A stretch of DNA of 41,938 nucleotides, from positions 1 to 41,938 of the forward strand of contig JAIPGO010000025.1 in the NCBI GenBank assembly GCA_021736135.1, written 5' to 3'. Under the pieces are notes generated by a model. The model saw nothing but the letters and a program-made list of their open reading frames with translations, was not told the DNA's origin and did no database searches. Positions within the stretch are counted from its first letter, which is position 1. The number at the start of each line of letters is the position of its first letter. A program made the position numbers and the translations under genes. Positions 17,100-25,222 of this stretch are shown here, piece by piece. This DNA comes from Candidatus Cloacimonadota bacterium. Lineage in GTDB: Bacteria; Cloacimonadota; Cloacimonadia; Cloacimonadales; TCS61.

Positions 17100-17837
17100 A
17101 TGCCTTCATTTTATTATCCAGAGATCGAAAAGGGACATTCGGTTTATACGGTAAAGGGTGAAGAATATCATCACATTATTCAGGTATTACGGAAACGGAC
17201 AGGGGACCAGGTATTGATCACCACCGGCAGGGGTATACTGGCGGAAGCAGAAATCCAGGAAGTAACGAAAAAAGAGCTTCTGATTTCAGTTACAAAAATT
17301 ACGGAGTTTAAACAGACACATCCCTATATGGCGCTTGGTTTTGCTCTGCTGAAAAACAGACATGACCACCTGATAATTGAGAAATGCACGGAACTGGGCT
17401 GCCAGGCATTTTATCCGGTTGAAACAGAAAGAACTATCCGTAAAGGTAATGATAATCTGAGTGATAAGCTTTTGAAAGTAGCCATAGCCGCCATCAAGCA
17501 ATGTGATAATGCCTGGCTGCCGGAAATAGGCGAATGCCATGATCTGGAAACAACTCTGCAGAAGATGCGTAGCGACGGATTTTTACCAGTAGTAGCGCTT
17601 GAAACGGGGGAAAGCGAACATTTATTTACTGTTCGGGAAAGTGCCGGAGACCAGCCACTGGGTTTGATTATAGGACCGGAAGGTGGGTTTTCGGAAGCAG
17701 AGCGGAAACTATTTGAACTGGAAAAAGTGCAGACTATAACTCTGGGAAATCATATCCTGCGGGCAGAAACGGCTGCCATCGCAGCCATTTCGTTACTGGC
17801 AGGAGTTAATCATTATCATAACAGGGATTATTATTAG
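17100..17837 (+). CDS. rsmE: 16S rRNA (uracil-1498-N3)-methyltransferase RsmE
   Basis: This SPOUT-family enzyme methylates U1498 of 16S rRNA using S-adenosylmethionine. The 245-residue protein has the PUA-like N-terminal domain (HHIIQVLRKRTGDQV) and the knotted C-terminal motifs: KCTELGCQAFYPVETERT, LIIGPEGGFSEAE and ITLGNHILRAETAAIAA. AGAGGGAG gives a good ribosome-binding site. The dnaJ-rsmE pairing is common in bacteria. It converges on the STAS gene with only 60 bp between; I see no clear terminator there. Confidence 0.95.
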   Translation: MPSFYYPEIEKGHSVYTVKGEEYHHIIQVLRKRTGDQVLITTGRGILAEAEIQEVTKKELLISVTKITEFKQTHPYMALGFALLKNRHDHLIIEKCTELGCQAFYPVETERTIRKGNDNLSDKLLKVAIAAIKQCDNAWLPEIGECHDLETTLQKMRSDGFLPVVALETGESEHLFTVRESAGDQPLGLIIGPEGGFSEAERKLFELEKVQTITLGNHILRAETAAIAAISLLAGVNHYHNRDYY

Positions 17838-17897
17838 AAATCCCGCCTTATCAATGAAGTATAAATCAAACATAGAGATAATTACAGTAAAGAATTA

Positions 17898-18239
17898 TTA
17901 ATTCGATTTAATTGACTGCAGGGCTTCATCAATGGTATCGAAGATATTGATAACCTTATGAGCCTGGGTCATATGCAGGACACGGGCAGCCTTATTACGA
18001 GGATTGGCAATGCAGAGGTAGCCCTGTTTCAGTTCAGCATGTTTAAATATCCTGATAATGGTTCCCAAACCAGTGCTGTCCATAAACTGCAGGTCTGAGA
18101 AATCCAGAATAAATATACTTGTCCGATTAAAATAATCATCAAATGCTTTACGCAGGTCTTTAGAATTTGAGGCGTCGAGTTCACCGCTGATCTTAACAAT
18201 GCCAATGTCATCCGCGAGGTTGAAGGAAATATCTATCAT
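17898..18239 (-). CDS. STAS-domain anti-sigma-factor antagonist (SpoIIAA/RsbV-like)
   Basis: This 113-residue single-domain STAS protein has a typical fold pattern: GIVKISGELDASNSKDLRKAF, FILDFSDLQFMDSTGLGTI and a C-terminal helix. Ser55 in MDSTGLG is the expected phosphorylation site. In partner-switching systems the unphosphorylated form binds an RsbW/SpoIIAB-type kinase and frees a sigma factor or another target. Its ATG overlaps the stop of the upstream gene (ATGA), so the two are coupled. The upstream protein carries an RsbW-like kinase domain and is the obvious partner. No sigma factor gene is nearby, so the final output is unknown. Confidence 0.92.
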   Translation of the reverse strand: MIDISFNLADDIGIVKISGELDASNSKDLRKAFDDYFNRTSIFILDFSDLQFMDSTGLGTIIRIFKHAELKQGYLCIANPRNKAARVLHMTQAHKVINIFDTIDEALQSIKSN

Positions 18240-19873
18240 AAGCTCTCCTTTTCAGGATTAATATTAAAAAAGATTTTTGTCTGGTTGATCATATCAATTC
18301 TCTTTCTTTCCTGACGATCTGAAAGAGTGACTATAATGGGCATACCTCTACCGGAGGTGGCATCAATATCAACAAGGTCAAAAGGATCGTTTTTGTCCAG
18401 TTTGGGCAGTTCCCAGGCGACACCTTTATCCCAGACGCTTATGGTCACCTGGTCTATAATATCCAAAGACAGCACAACCATAGTATCGGGTTTATTATTT
18501 AAACCATGGACGATGATATTGGTGAGTAATTCGGCAATTACCAGTTCTACCTGGAAGGAAAGTTCTTCCATGCCGGTATTTTCAAGGACAAACTGTTCGC
18601 ATTCCTTTCTAATGAGAGAGGTTTTGGTAAGAACAGATTTGAAAGTAACCAGGAGATTTTTTTTATTTATTTTATTGAGGGAATTTTTTCTGAACATGAG
18701 GAAAGTGAAATCATTGGTATGGAATTTATAATTTTGTTCATTCAAAGCACATGGGAAAAGATAGGGAATGAGAAAGTCATCGGTATAATCAAGGGAATTG
18801 AGCACAGATTTAATGCCGGATAAGCCTAAAGGGGAATTATGGGGTGCTTCATATTTTTCCAGGTTCCTGGAAAAGATGAAATTAAGTTTATTATCATTAA
18901 AGGCAAACTCGGTTTCCTCGAAAAGAGAAGGTAACTGTTCGAAATCTTCTTCTGTAAGGGAGCTTTCATTTCTTAACAGAGGACAAAAATCGCGAGTAGA
19001 CTTATCGAATTGAAGAATATTCACAGGACCGATCGCGGCATAGCGGACAAATTCAAAGTCGGAATCCACCAGACAGACGAGTAATTCCATTTCATTAATT
19101 AATATCTGGGAGCCGAGGATTTTTTTTAGACGGTCAAGAATGATTCCGGGACTGGCATTTTCGAGTTCGTTCTTGATGATAGTATCCAAGGTCATCTTGA
19201 TAGTGAGCATGATCATCGTGCTTTTTATATCATGCTGGGGCAGGTGACCCAGATAAGTTATATAACGTGTTTCCGAAATAGGTATAATATCAAAGAAATC
19301 CCCGCTGGGTGTGCTTTCGTCCACCACGTAGTTAGAAGAGAAGAGGATTTTCTTTTCCGGCATTAACCAGGAAGGAGCCATAGAAGACTGCATATGGGCA
19401 GCCCTGCTGCGGTTCTGAAAGATCAGTTCGTTGAGGTTTTTCAGTTTATTCTCATATTCCTGGGCTTTCATCTGCAGCACGATCTGCCTTGTTACCTTAC
19501 TCACCTGATTGATGACGGAATCAATGTTGACAGGCTTCATGAGAAATCCGTCCACTCCCAGGTTTATAGCTTTTTGCAGGTAATCAGTTTCACTGTGGGC
19601 AGAAATCACGATAACTTTAGTGGAATCATCAATCCTGCGAATTTCTTTGAGCATATCAAGACCGGACATAACAGGCATTCGGATATCGGTAAGAATGATC
19701 TGTGGTCGGTGAAGGTGAAAAAGCTCCAGGCCCTCTTTACCATTATCGGCAATATAGACATTGTTAACGCGGCGCTTCATGATCTCGGCAATAGAGTCCC
19801 TCATCAGTTTCTCATCTTCCACGAGAAGAACATCTATTGGTAATCTTTCGAAACTTAAACTCCCTTGTACCAT
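18236..19873 (-). CDS. Response regulator with degenerate PP2C/SpoIIE domain and C-terminal anti-sigma (HATPase) kinase domain
   Basis: This 545-residue protein appears to have three parts. Residues 13-128 are a receiver domain with the acidic pair D20/E21, phosphoacceptor D63 in ILTDIRMP, S91 and K113. A coiled-coil linker (about 129-165) follows. Residues 170-395 look like a SpoIIE/RsbU PP2C phosphatase: PSGDFFDIIPI (189-199) and a final NDFTFLMFR are kept. However, the D-x-S-G-H-G motif is replaced by TYLGHLPQHD and the Y-T/S-D-G motif by FSRNLEK, so metal-binding aspartates are missing and catalysis is doubtful. Residues 415-545 are an RsbW-like HATPase with the N box ELLTNIIVHG, DKG (482-484) and SGRGMPI. 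With its STAS partner it should form a phosphorylation-controlled partner switch. Upstream sensor not seen. Confidence 0.85.
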   Translation of the reverse strand: MVQGSLSFERLPIDVLLVEDEKLMRDSIAEIMKRRVNNVYIADNGKEGLELFHLHRPQIILTDIRMPVMSGLDMLKEIRRIDDSTKVIVISAHSETDYLQKAINLGVDGFLMKPVNIDSVINQVSKVTRQIVLQMKAQEYENKLKNLNELIFQNRSRAAHMQSSMAPSWLMPEKKILFSSNYVVDESTPSGDFFDIIPISETRYITYLGHLPQHDIKSTMIMLTIKMTLDTIIKNELENASPGIILDRLKKILGSQILINEMELLVCLVDSDFEFVRYAAIGPVNILQFDKSTRDFCPLLRNESSLTEEDFEQLPSLFEETEFAFNDNKLNFIFSRNLEKYEAPHNSPLGLSGIKSVLNSLDYTDDFLIPYLFPCALNEQNYKFHTNDFTFLMFRKNSLNKINKKNLLVTFKSVLTKTSLIRKECEQFVLENTGMEELSFQVELVIAELLTNIIVHGLNNKPDTMVVLSLDIIDQVTISVWDKGVAWELPKLDKNDPFDLVDIDATSGRGMPIIVTLSDRQERKRIDMINQTKIFFNINPEKESL

Positions 19874-20434
19874 GAGCCAGCCTTTAAAAATTTATTTCCT
19901 AAATAAACTCACCACACTAAAATCAAAAAACATAAAATTTATAATCAAGTCAATAAAAATCATTATATAATACTATTTTAACTGTGGAACTGAAAGTTTT
20001 CTGCTGACTCTCATACATTATATCAGGCAATCATTAATCGCTAAACATGTCTACAAAACCCAATATGCTTGATACTGCTCAGTTTAATGAGGAGAATATT
20101 CTGTTTATCAATTATCTTAATAACAGAAAGATAGTTTTAATTAATCCATCATAAGATTTTACATTCGGGTTAACGAAATCATAAGTTTCAAACCTGCGAA
20201 TAATAAGTAAACCCATTTTGTGCAATAGGATTTGATGAAGAGTAGTAAGATTTTGAGTACAGAGAAGAATGAGAATTTTTATGAATATTATTTTTATATT
20301 TATGAAAATTATCTAACTCTCTCTGTGCAAAAATATTGCAGCTATTCGCAAATTTCTACTGCATAATATGGGTTAGAAGCAGTTGTGATGCTTGACAAAC
20401 TGGGCGGGTGTTAAAGATTGCCCATGGAGTGTAA
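19874..20434. other. AT-rich intergenic region between divergent regulator gene and rsmG
   Basis: About 560 bp, very AT-rich in its left half. It must carry promoters for the minus-strand regulator and the plus-strand rsmG-par cluster. TTGACA at 20393-20398 is a candidate -35 box for rsmG, but no good -10 follows at proper spacing. A 35-codon frame at 20047-20154 (plus) has no ribosome-binding site and I do not call it. I looked for DnaA boxes (TTATNCACA) because of the nearby par genes and found no convincing cluster. Confidence 0.55.
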
Positions 20435-21073
20435 ATGGAATATTCGCATGTAATTAGAGAATATCTCAGTTCCTGTGGAATAACAGGGATAGAAGAAAAA
20501 CTGGAGCAGCTGACTGCTTTTCAGGGTTATCTGCGGGAAGCAAATGAAAAGGTGAACCTGATATCAAGGCAGGCGGATGCTGCCGATATCTGGTATAATC
20601 ACATTTTGGACAGCATTCTCATAATCAGATTCGTAAGTTTCAGTCAGGAAACAATACTGGATTTTGGCAGCGGTGGCGGGCTTCCCGGCATCCCATTAAA
20701 AATACTGTTTCCCGAAACCAGGATGTATCTGCTGGATTCGCGAAACAGGAAAATGGAGGCTGTAAGAAATATTTTAAAAAAGCTTGACCTGACAGAATGC
20801 TTTCCAATTACATCACGACTGGAAGAATTAGATAGAAGCTGGGAGGGATACTTTGACGTTATTCTCAGCCGGTCAGTTCGCCAGGAGCGTGTATTTAAAC
20901 AGGCAATGGAAAAGCTTTTAGTCCGGCAGGGCAAAGTGTTGCTATATAAATCGCAAAAACTGGATGACCTGGAGATTTTTCCCTTTTACAAGAGTTATAA
21001 TATTTCTCACCCACGGGTGGGGACCAGGATACTGATTGAGATAAAAAAAGAGATGTTTCACATGGAACATTGA
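20435..21073 (+). CDS. rsmG: 16S rRNA (guanine-527-N7)-methyltransferase RsmG (GidB)
   Basis: RsmG methylates G527 in the 530 loop of 16S rRNA. The 212-residue protein matches the family length and motifs: WYNHILDS (53-60), the SAM-binding LDFGSGGGLPGIPLKI (75-90), YLLDSRNRKMEAV, and VILSRSV. Translation starts at 20435 after GGAG (20424 region). Only nine bases separate it from parA. The last codons overlap a parS-like palindrome (21054-21069). rsmG beside parAB is the usual order near the replication origin in many bacteria. Confidence 0.93.
   Translation: MEYSHVIREYLSSCGITGIEEKLEQLTAFQGYLREANEKVNLISRQADAADIWYNHILDSILIIRFVSFSQETILDFGSGGGLPGIPLKILFPETRMYLLDSRNRKMEAVRNILKKLDLTECFPITSRLEELDRSWEGYFDVILSRSVRQERVFKQAMEKLLVRQGKVLLYKSQKLDDLEIFPFYKSYNISHPRVGTRILIEIKKEMFHMEH
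21054..21069. promoter_or_regulatory. parS: parS-like centromere site inside the rsmG 3' end
   Basis: TGTTTCACATGGAACA matches 14 of 16 bases of the widely conserved chromosomal parS consensus TGTTTCACGTGAAACA (differences at positions 9 and 12). It lies 14 bp upstream of parA, within the final codons of rsmG. The close match and the position beside parA-parB make it a likely ParB loading site. In-frame coding need (Met-Phe-His-Met-Glu-His) may explain the two differences. Confidence 0.8.
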
Positions 21074-21082
21074 GAGAGGCAG

Positions 21083-21853
21083 ATGACAAAGGTAATTGCA
21101 ATAGTTAATCAGAAAGGTGGTGTGGGGAAAACAACCACCGCAGTCAATCTGGCTGTGGCGCTGGGGATATTTGAGAAGAAAACGCTATTAATAGATTTTG
21201 ATCCGCAAGGGAATGCCACGAGTGGGCTGGGTATGGAAAAGAAGCAGCCCAATATCTATGATGCGCTAATCGGGAAAAGCAATCTCAAGGATGTTATTCA
21301 TCAATATGAAATTCTGCCGGATCTATTTATAGCGCCAGCCAGCGTAGATCTATCAGGCGCGGAAATAGAGCTGGTAAGTGAATTTTCCCGGGAGAACAAG
21401 CTGAAATTTGCTTTAGATGAGATCAAAGATGATTATGAGTTTGTGATCATTGACTGTCCGCCTTCACTCAGTCTACTTACGATCAATGCTCTTACTGCCT
21501 GCAATGAAGTGATCATTCCCATTCAGTGCGAATATTTTGCTCTGGAAGGAGTCGCCCAGCTTACTACTACCGTGGAAATGGTAAAAAAAGCTATAAATCC
21601 GACCCTGCATGTGCTGGGCATATTGCTAACCATGTTCGATCGGCGTCTGAATCTTTCACGGCAGGTGGCGCGAGAAGTAAGGCGCTATTTTCAGAGTAAG
21701 GTATTTGATACCATAATTCACCGCAGCGTAAAGATTTCCGAGAGCCCAAGTTTTGGGAAATCAATATTTCATTATGACATAACGTCAACCGGTTCTAAGG
21801 GTTATTTAGATTTAGCAAAGGAAGTCATAAGAAGATGTCAAGAGATAGCTTAG
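21083..21853 (+). CDS. parA: Chromosome-partitioning ATPase ParA (Soj)
   Basis: This Walker-type ATPase works with ParB-parS to segregate replicated origins. The 256-residue protein carries the deviant Walker A motif KGGVGKTT (11-18), LLIDFDPQGNATSG (switch I), and FVIIDCPPSLSLLTINAL (Walker B/switch II). Its length, without an N-terminal helix-turn-helix, is that of chromosomal Soj-type ParA. AGAGAGG provides a ribosome-binding site. It overlaps parB by 19 bp, so the two are translated as a unit. Confidence 0.96.
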   Translation: MTKVIAIVNQKGGVGKTTTAVNLAVALGIFEKKTLLIDFDPQGNATSGLGMEKKQPNIYDALIGKSNLKDVIHQYEILPDLFIAPASVDLSGAEIELVSEFSRENKLKFALDEIKDDYEFVIIDCPPSLSLLTINALTACNEVIIPIQCEYFALEGVAQLTTTVEMVKKAINPTLHVLGILLTMFDRRLNLSRQVAREVRRYFQSKVFDTIIHRSVKISESPSFGKSIFHYDITSTGSKGYLDLAKEVIRRCQEIA

Positions 21854-22695
21854 GAAAAGGATTGGAGGCATTGTTTGCCGCCGGACCGGAATCAACAGAT
21901 AGAACGACAGGAATAACAACCCTGAAAGTAGATAGCATATTACCAAACCGCTATCAGCCCCGAAAAGTATTTAATGCTGAGAAGCTGGCAGAGCTGGCTG
22001 AATCCTTAAGGCGTAACGGAATACTGCAACCGGTGATCGTGACCAGAAATGCAGACAGTAAGTATGAACTGGTAGCAGGAGAGCGGCGACTGGAAGCTGC
22101 CAAAATCGCTGGATTTACCGAGATACCCGTAATTATCAGGAGTATTTCTCCCCGGGAGCAATTGCAGTTTGCCATCATTGAAAACATCCAGCGGGAAGAC
22201 CTGAATGCCATTGAAGAAGCCTCTGCTTACCAGAGATTAAACGAAGAGTTTGGTTTAACCCATGTGCAGATCAGTGAGATTGTGGGAAAGGAAAGAACAA
22301 CGGTCTCCAACTGCATAAGAATATTGAAGCTTTCCCCTGCCATCCAGCAGATGATCATGGAGGGCAAGCTGACATCCGGACATGCACGGGCTATTTTGCA
22401 GGTGCCGGAGGGAATGCAGGAAGATTTTGCTGCCCGGATAGTCAATGAGGGCTTTACAGTGAGAATCGCTGAACTGGAAGCACGGAAAATAGCTACCGGC
22501 GGGAAGGTCGTTAAAAAGAAGCCAAAAAAAGACAAATCTGAGCTTATCAGTAAATATGAGAAAGAATTGAGAGAAAAACTATCTATCAAAATCAATATTA
22601 TTGATGAAAATAGTAAAGGCAGGATCAGTATCTTTTATAAAGACCGGAAAGAATTAGAAAAGATACTGGAGATACTTCGAAATTCATATGAGTAA
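21835..22695 (+). CDS. parB: Chromosome-partitioning protein ParB (Spo0J), CTPase DNA clamp
   Basis: ParB binds parS, loads as a CTP-dependent sliding clamp and spreads on DNA. The 286-residue protein begins with the typical SLGKGLEALFA, then the CTP-binding N domain with GERRLEAAKIAGFTEIPVI and ENIQREDLNAIEEA. A helix-turn-helix follows (LTHVQISEIVGKERTTVSN), then a basic linker (KKKPKKDKS) and a C-terminal dimerisation domain. All parts needed for activity are visible. It overlaps both the preceding parA and the next gene (8 bp), indicating one transcript. Confidence 0.96.
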   Translation: MSRDSLGKGLEALFAAGPESTDRTTGITTLKVDSILPNRYQPRKVFNAEKLAELAESLRRNGILQPVIVTRNADSKYELVAGERRLEAAKIAGFTEIPVIIRSISPREQLQFAIIENIQREDLNAIEEASAYQRLNEEFGLTHVQISEIVGKERTTVSNCIRILKLSPAIQQMIMEGKLTSGHARAILQVPEGMQEDFAARIVNEGFTVRIAELEARKIATGGKVVKKKPKKDKSELISKYEKELREKLSIKINIIDENSKGRISIFYKDRKELEKILEILRNSYE

Positions 22696-23314
22696 ATTCT
22701 GCTGCTATTTGCTGATTTTGCTGTTGTTATTATTTTTTGTGTATTATCTTGATAACCAGAAGGTGGTGAGGGAACTGAAACAACAGGAAAAAAACATTTC
22801 AGAACCCATAATCCCTGAGAAAGAGACTGCTGAAAAACAGGATTTAAGGCAACTGCTGGAAAAATATCTGCAATCTGCCAGATACTCAGATTATCAGCAG
22901 GTTGACAGCCTTATCGCCAACCGATTTCTACCGGAAATGCCCCCTGTAAAAGGTGAAATATTTATCAGTCAGCCATTTTCGGAGCTGCACCAGGGCGTTG
23001 ATATTGCCCTGCCAGAGGGGGATATTGTCTATGCAGCTGCGGCAGGTAAAGTAATCAAAGCTGCTTTTGATGAATATTTCGGTAATCTGATAATTATTGA
23101 TCATTTAAATGGTTATAACAGCTTTTATGGACATCTGAGTGAGATTATCGTGGATGAAAACTATTTCATCGAGAAAGAAGCCCCCATCGGACTCGCAGGC
23201 TCAACCGGTTTTAGTACGGCATCACACCTGCATTTTTCAATCAGCAAAAATCAGAAATTCATTGATCCAGAAGAACTATGGAAACAAACAGAAAAAACAA
23301 CAAGTTTGAATTAG
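22688..23314 (+). CDS. Membrane-anchored LytM (M23) peptidoglycan endopeptidase
   Basis: This 208-residue protein has an N-terminal membrane anchor (residues 3-20), a charged linker (21-90) and a zinc metallopeptidase domain. The zinc/catalytic residues are complete: H101-x3-D105 in HQGVDIAL, H149 in YGHLSE and H180-L-H182 in SHLHF. It should therefore be an active cell-wall hydrolase, or an enzyme that trims cross-links during growth or division, facing the periplasm. Its start overlaps the parB stop by eight bases, and its 3' end may overlap the next gene by 37 bp, so it bridges the par and atp clusters. Confidence 0.9.
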   Translation: MSKFCCYLLILLLLLFFVYYLDNQKVVRELKQQEKNISEPIIPEKETAEKQDLRQLLEKYLQSARYSDYQQVDSLIANRFLPEMPPVKGEIFISQPFSELHQGVDIALPEGDIVYAAAAGKVIKAAFDEYFGNLIIIDHLNGYNSFYGHLSEIIVDENYFIEKEAPIGLAGSTGFSTASHLHFSISKNQKFIDPEELWKQTEKTTSLN

Positions 23315-23568
23315 AAAGAAAGATGAAGTTGCACGGTAATAAAACCGATATCTCCTTTATGAAATACATTGCACTTGTGGGGCAACTGGGGCTGGTGATG
23401 GTGGTAAATATCATTCTCTGGTTTGCCCTCATACGCTGGCTTATATCATTGGCTGGTTTTAGTTTAAATCTGCAATTCATTGGTATAATAATTGGCATTG
23501 CTGCCGGAGGTTTCAGCAGTTACAAGCTGATGGAAAAACAGCTGAGGATAGATAAAAAGGATGAGTAA
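23278..23568 (+). CDS. atpZ: AtpZ-like small membrane protein of the ATP synthase operon
   Basis: This 96-residue protein has two membrane segments (about 32-52 and 63-83) and the AtpZ/ATPase_gene1 pattern (YIALVGQLGLVMVVNI and IIIGIAAGGFSSYKLM). AtpZ forms, with AtpI, a small Ca2+/Mg2+-transporting or assembly complex at the start of many F-ATPase operons. The start at 23278 overlaps the upstream gene by 37 bp. An in-frame ATG at 23323, after that gene's stop, would give 81 residues and is equally possible; neither has a strong ribosome-binding site. It overlaps atpI by eight bases. Confidence 0.82.
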   Translation: METNRKNNKFELERKMKLHGNKTDISFMKYIALVGQLGLVMVVNIILWFALIRWLISLAGFSLNLQFIGIIIGIAAGGFSSYKLMEKQLRIDKKDE

Positions 23569-23935
23569 TGCAAAATATATCAAGCAGATAATGAGGATTA
23601 TGTGCTTGACAATAGGTATAGCGCTTCTTTTTTTGCCTTGGCAGATGAAAAGCGTTGCCAGCTTTATTTCAGGAGCTATTCTTAGTCTGCTGAATATCTG
23701 GTGGCTCAGCCGGAATATTACAGGTAACCTGAGCCTGAATGAAAACAAGGCAAGGCTGGAAGTATTTAAGAATTTTTATCTTAGGTATCTGATTTTGATA
23801 GTTTGTTCGGTAATTCTGGTAAAATTTGCTGGTATCAATGTTATTTTATATGGCCTTGGGTTGCTTACAGGACAGATTGTGATCATAATCACACAGTTAC
23901 TGGAAAATGTCTCAGGCTCAAAAGGTCAGGAGTAA
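23561..23935 (+). CDS. atpI: AtpI-like ATP synthase assembly protein
   Basis: This 124-residue protein with four predicted membrane helices (about 13-28, 32-50, 72-88 and 92-113) matches the AtpI/UncI class in size and position. AtpI helps assembly of the c-ring in Na+-dependent synthases such as those of Acetobacterium and Propionigenium. That role would be especially relevant here, where two different c subunits must be put together. It overlaps atpZ by eight bases and ends two bases before atpB starts. Confidence 0.8.
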   Translation: MSNAKYIKQIMRIMCLTIGIALLFLPWQMKSVASFISGAILSLLNIWWLSRNITGNLSLNENKARLEVFKNFYLRYLILIVCSVILVKFAGINVILYGLGLLTGQIVIIITQLLENVSGSKGQE

Positions 23936-23937
23936 AT

Positions 23938-25218
23938 ATGGCAAAAAAGCAGGGTAGCCTGAAACCTGTCTTAATAGTTTTTGTAATAGTTGAGGCTTTG
24001 CTGGTGATTATAAGCGGCAGTTTCCAGAAGAAACTGGAAATAGGCTTTGAATCCGGCAGATTCGTATTTCATAATGTGGAAAGCCGTTATGAGCTTCAGG
24101 AAAAGATTACCGAAGATTTCCAAAAGGATGAATACGTTGTCATAGTAAACAATCTAAAACCTCACGAAATTAAGGATTTTACCCGATTTAAAAGCCTTCT
24201 GTTGTCACCCGACCCGGTTATGGAAAAGATTGTCTCGTCTCTGAGACTGCAAACGAAGGAAGTTCTGGAAAAAGATGATTTCGCAAAGAATATCCATAGC
24301 CAGGCTATGCTGCTGCACGAGCTGAACGAAAAGGTGATCAACAATAATAAATTTATGGAGAAAAGATTTCTCACTCTGCTTTCCAGCAGCGATCCCGAAC
24401 AACAATATCTCTCAGGTCTGGTTATGAATGATCAGCCGTTATCACGGCTTGATACTGCCCGTTTACACCGCATCTTAATGGAAAACAAGTTACCACATGA
24501 AATACTGGAACCTTTGGCGCATCTTCCCAGGATTTACGGCAGTTTTAAGGCATATAATTTTTTCCGTAACGTATTTGGCGAGGCAGCAGCCATAAGTGCT
24601 TTCAATTTACTGAGAATGCTGCTGATAGTTGATCTGGTGTTTTTCTTCGGCATATTCTTTATCAGAAGATCACTGGCCCACCACCCATCAGGCTCACAGC
24701 TCGTCATTGAAATGGTTTATAACGTTTTTGATGAATTTGTTAAGGATGCCGTGGGCAAAGATAGAACGAGTTTTACGCCTTACATTGTTACAATATTCCT
24801 CTTCGTCTGGCTATGTAATATGATTGGTTTGATCCCTGTTCCGGGATTTATGGAACCCACCAGAAACCTTAATGTTCCGCTGGGACTTGGGATAGTAGCT
24901 GTCTTTGTAGTTCATTTCACGGCTATCAGGGTAAAAGGGCTTTGGGGACATTTAGAGCATTATGTAAATCCTGTAAAAAATCCCCTGGCAGCCTTAGATC
25001 TGGTTTCAGAAATATCCAAAGTTGTTTCCATTTCTTTCCGTCTTTTTGGAAATATCCTGGGTGGAGCAATTATTATAGTCGTTGTATCTTCGCTGGTGAA
25101 TTATGTTGTATTACCGGTTGGATTGAATATGTTTTTTGGCATCTTTGTGGGGACGATTCAGGCATTTGTGTTCACGATGCTGGCTCTCACCTATATCGGT
25201 GTGGAAATAACGGAGTAA
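23938..25218 (+). CDS. atpB: ATP synthase subunit a with long N-terminal insertion
   Basis: This is the stator channel subunit of the F0 sector. I start it at ATG 23938 because AGGAG lies seven bases upstream and an earlier frame start falls inside atpI. The 426-residue product is well above the usual 220-300. After a first membrane helix (9-27), about 180 mostly charged residues follow (28 to about 205), probably periplasmic. The normal multi-helix a-subunit core comes next: a helix near 220-238, WLCNMIGLIPVPGF, EPTRNLNVPLGLG, and the essential arginine in SISFRLFGNILGG. Final helices contain MFFGIFVGTIQAFVFTMLALTYIG. Histidines and charged residues before the core may matter for ion specificity. 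It lies four bases before the first c-subunit gene. Confidence 0.92.
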   Translation: MAKKQGSLKPVLIVFVIVEALLVIISGSFQKKLEIGFESGRFVFHNVESRYELQEKITEDFQKDEYVVIVNNLKPHEIKDFTRFKSLLLSPDPVMEKIVSSLRLQTKEVLEKDDFAKNIHSQAMLLHELNEKVINNNKFMEKRFLTLLSSSDPEQQYLSGLVMNDQPLSRLDTARLHRILMENKLPHEILEPLAHLPRIYGSFKAYNFFRNVFGEAAAISAFNLLRMLLIVDLVFFFGIFFIRRSLAHHPSGSQLVIEMVYNVFDEFVKDAVGKDRTSFTPYIVTIFLFVWLCNMIGLIPVPGFMEPTRNLNVPLGLGIVAVFVVHFTAIRVKGLWGHLEHYVNPVKNPLAALDLVSEISKVVSISFRLFGNILGGAIIIVVVSSLVNYVVLPVGLNMFFGIFVGTIQAFVFTMLALTYIGVEITE

Positions 25219-25222
25219 ATTG

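Noticed and set aside
20047-20154. 35-codon open frame upstream of rsmG (plus)
   Set aside because: No ribosome-binding site and very AT-rich; it could be chance in a promoter region.
19874-20434. Chromosomal origin (oriC) near rsmG-parAB
   Set aside because: AT-rich and in a suitable place, but I found no cluster of good DnaA boxes and dnaA itself is not in the window.
23803-23937. Extended N terminus for subunit a beginning inside atpI
   Set aside because: The extra part is atpI sequence in another frame; the ATG at 23938 has a proper ribosome-binding site.
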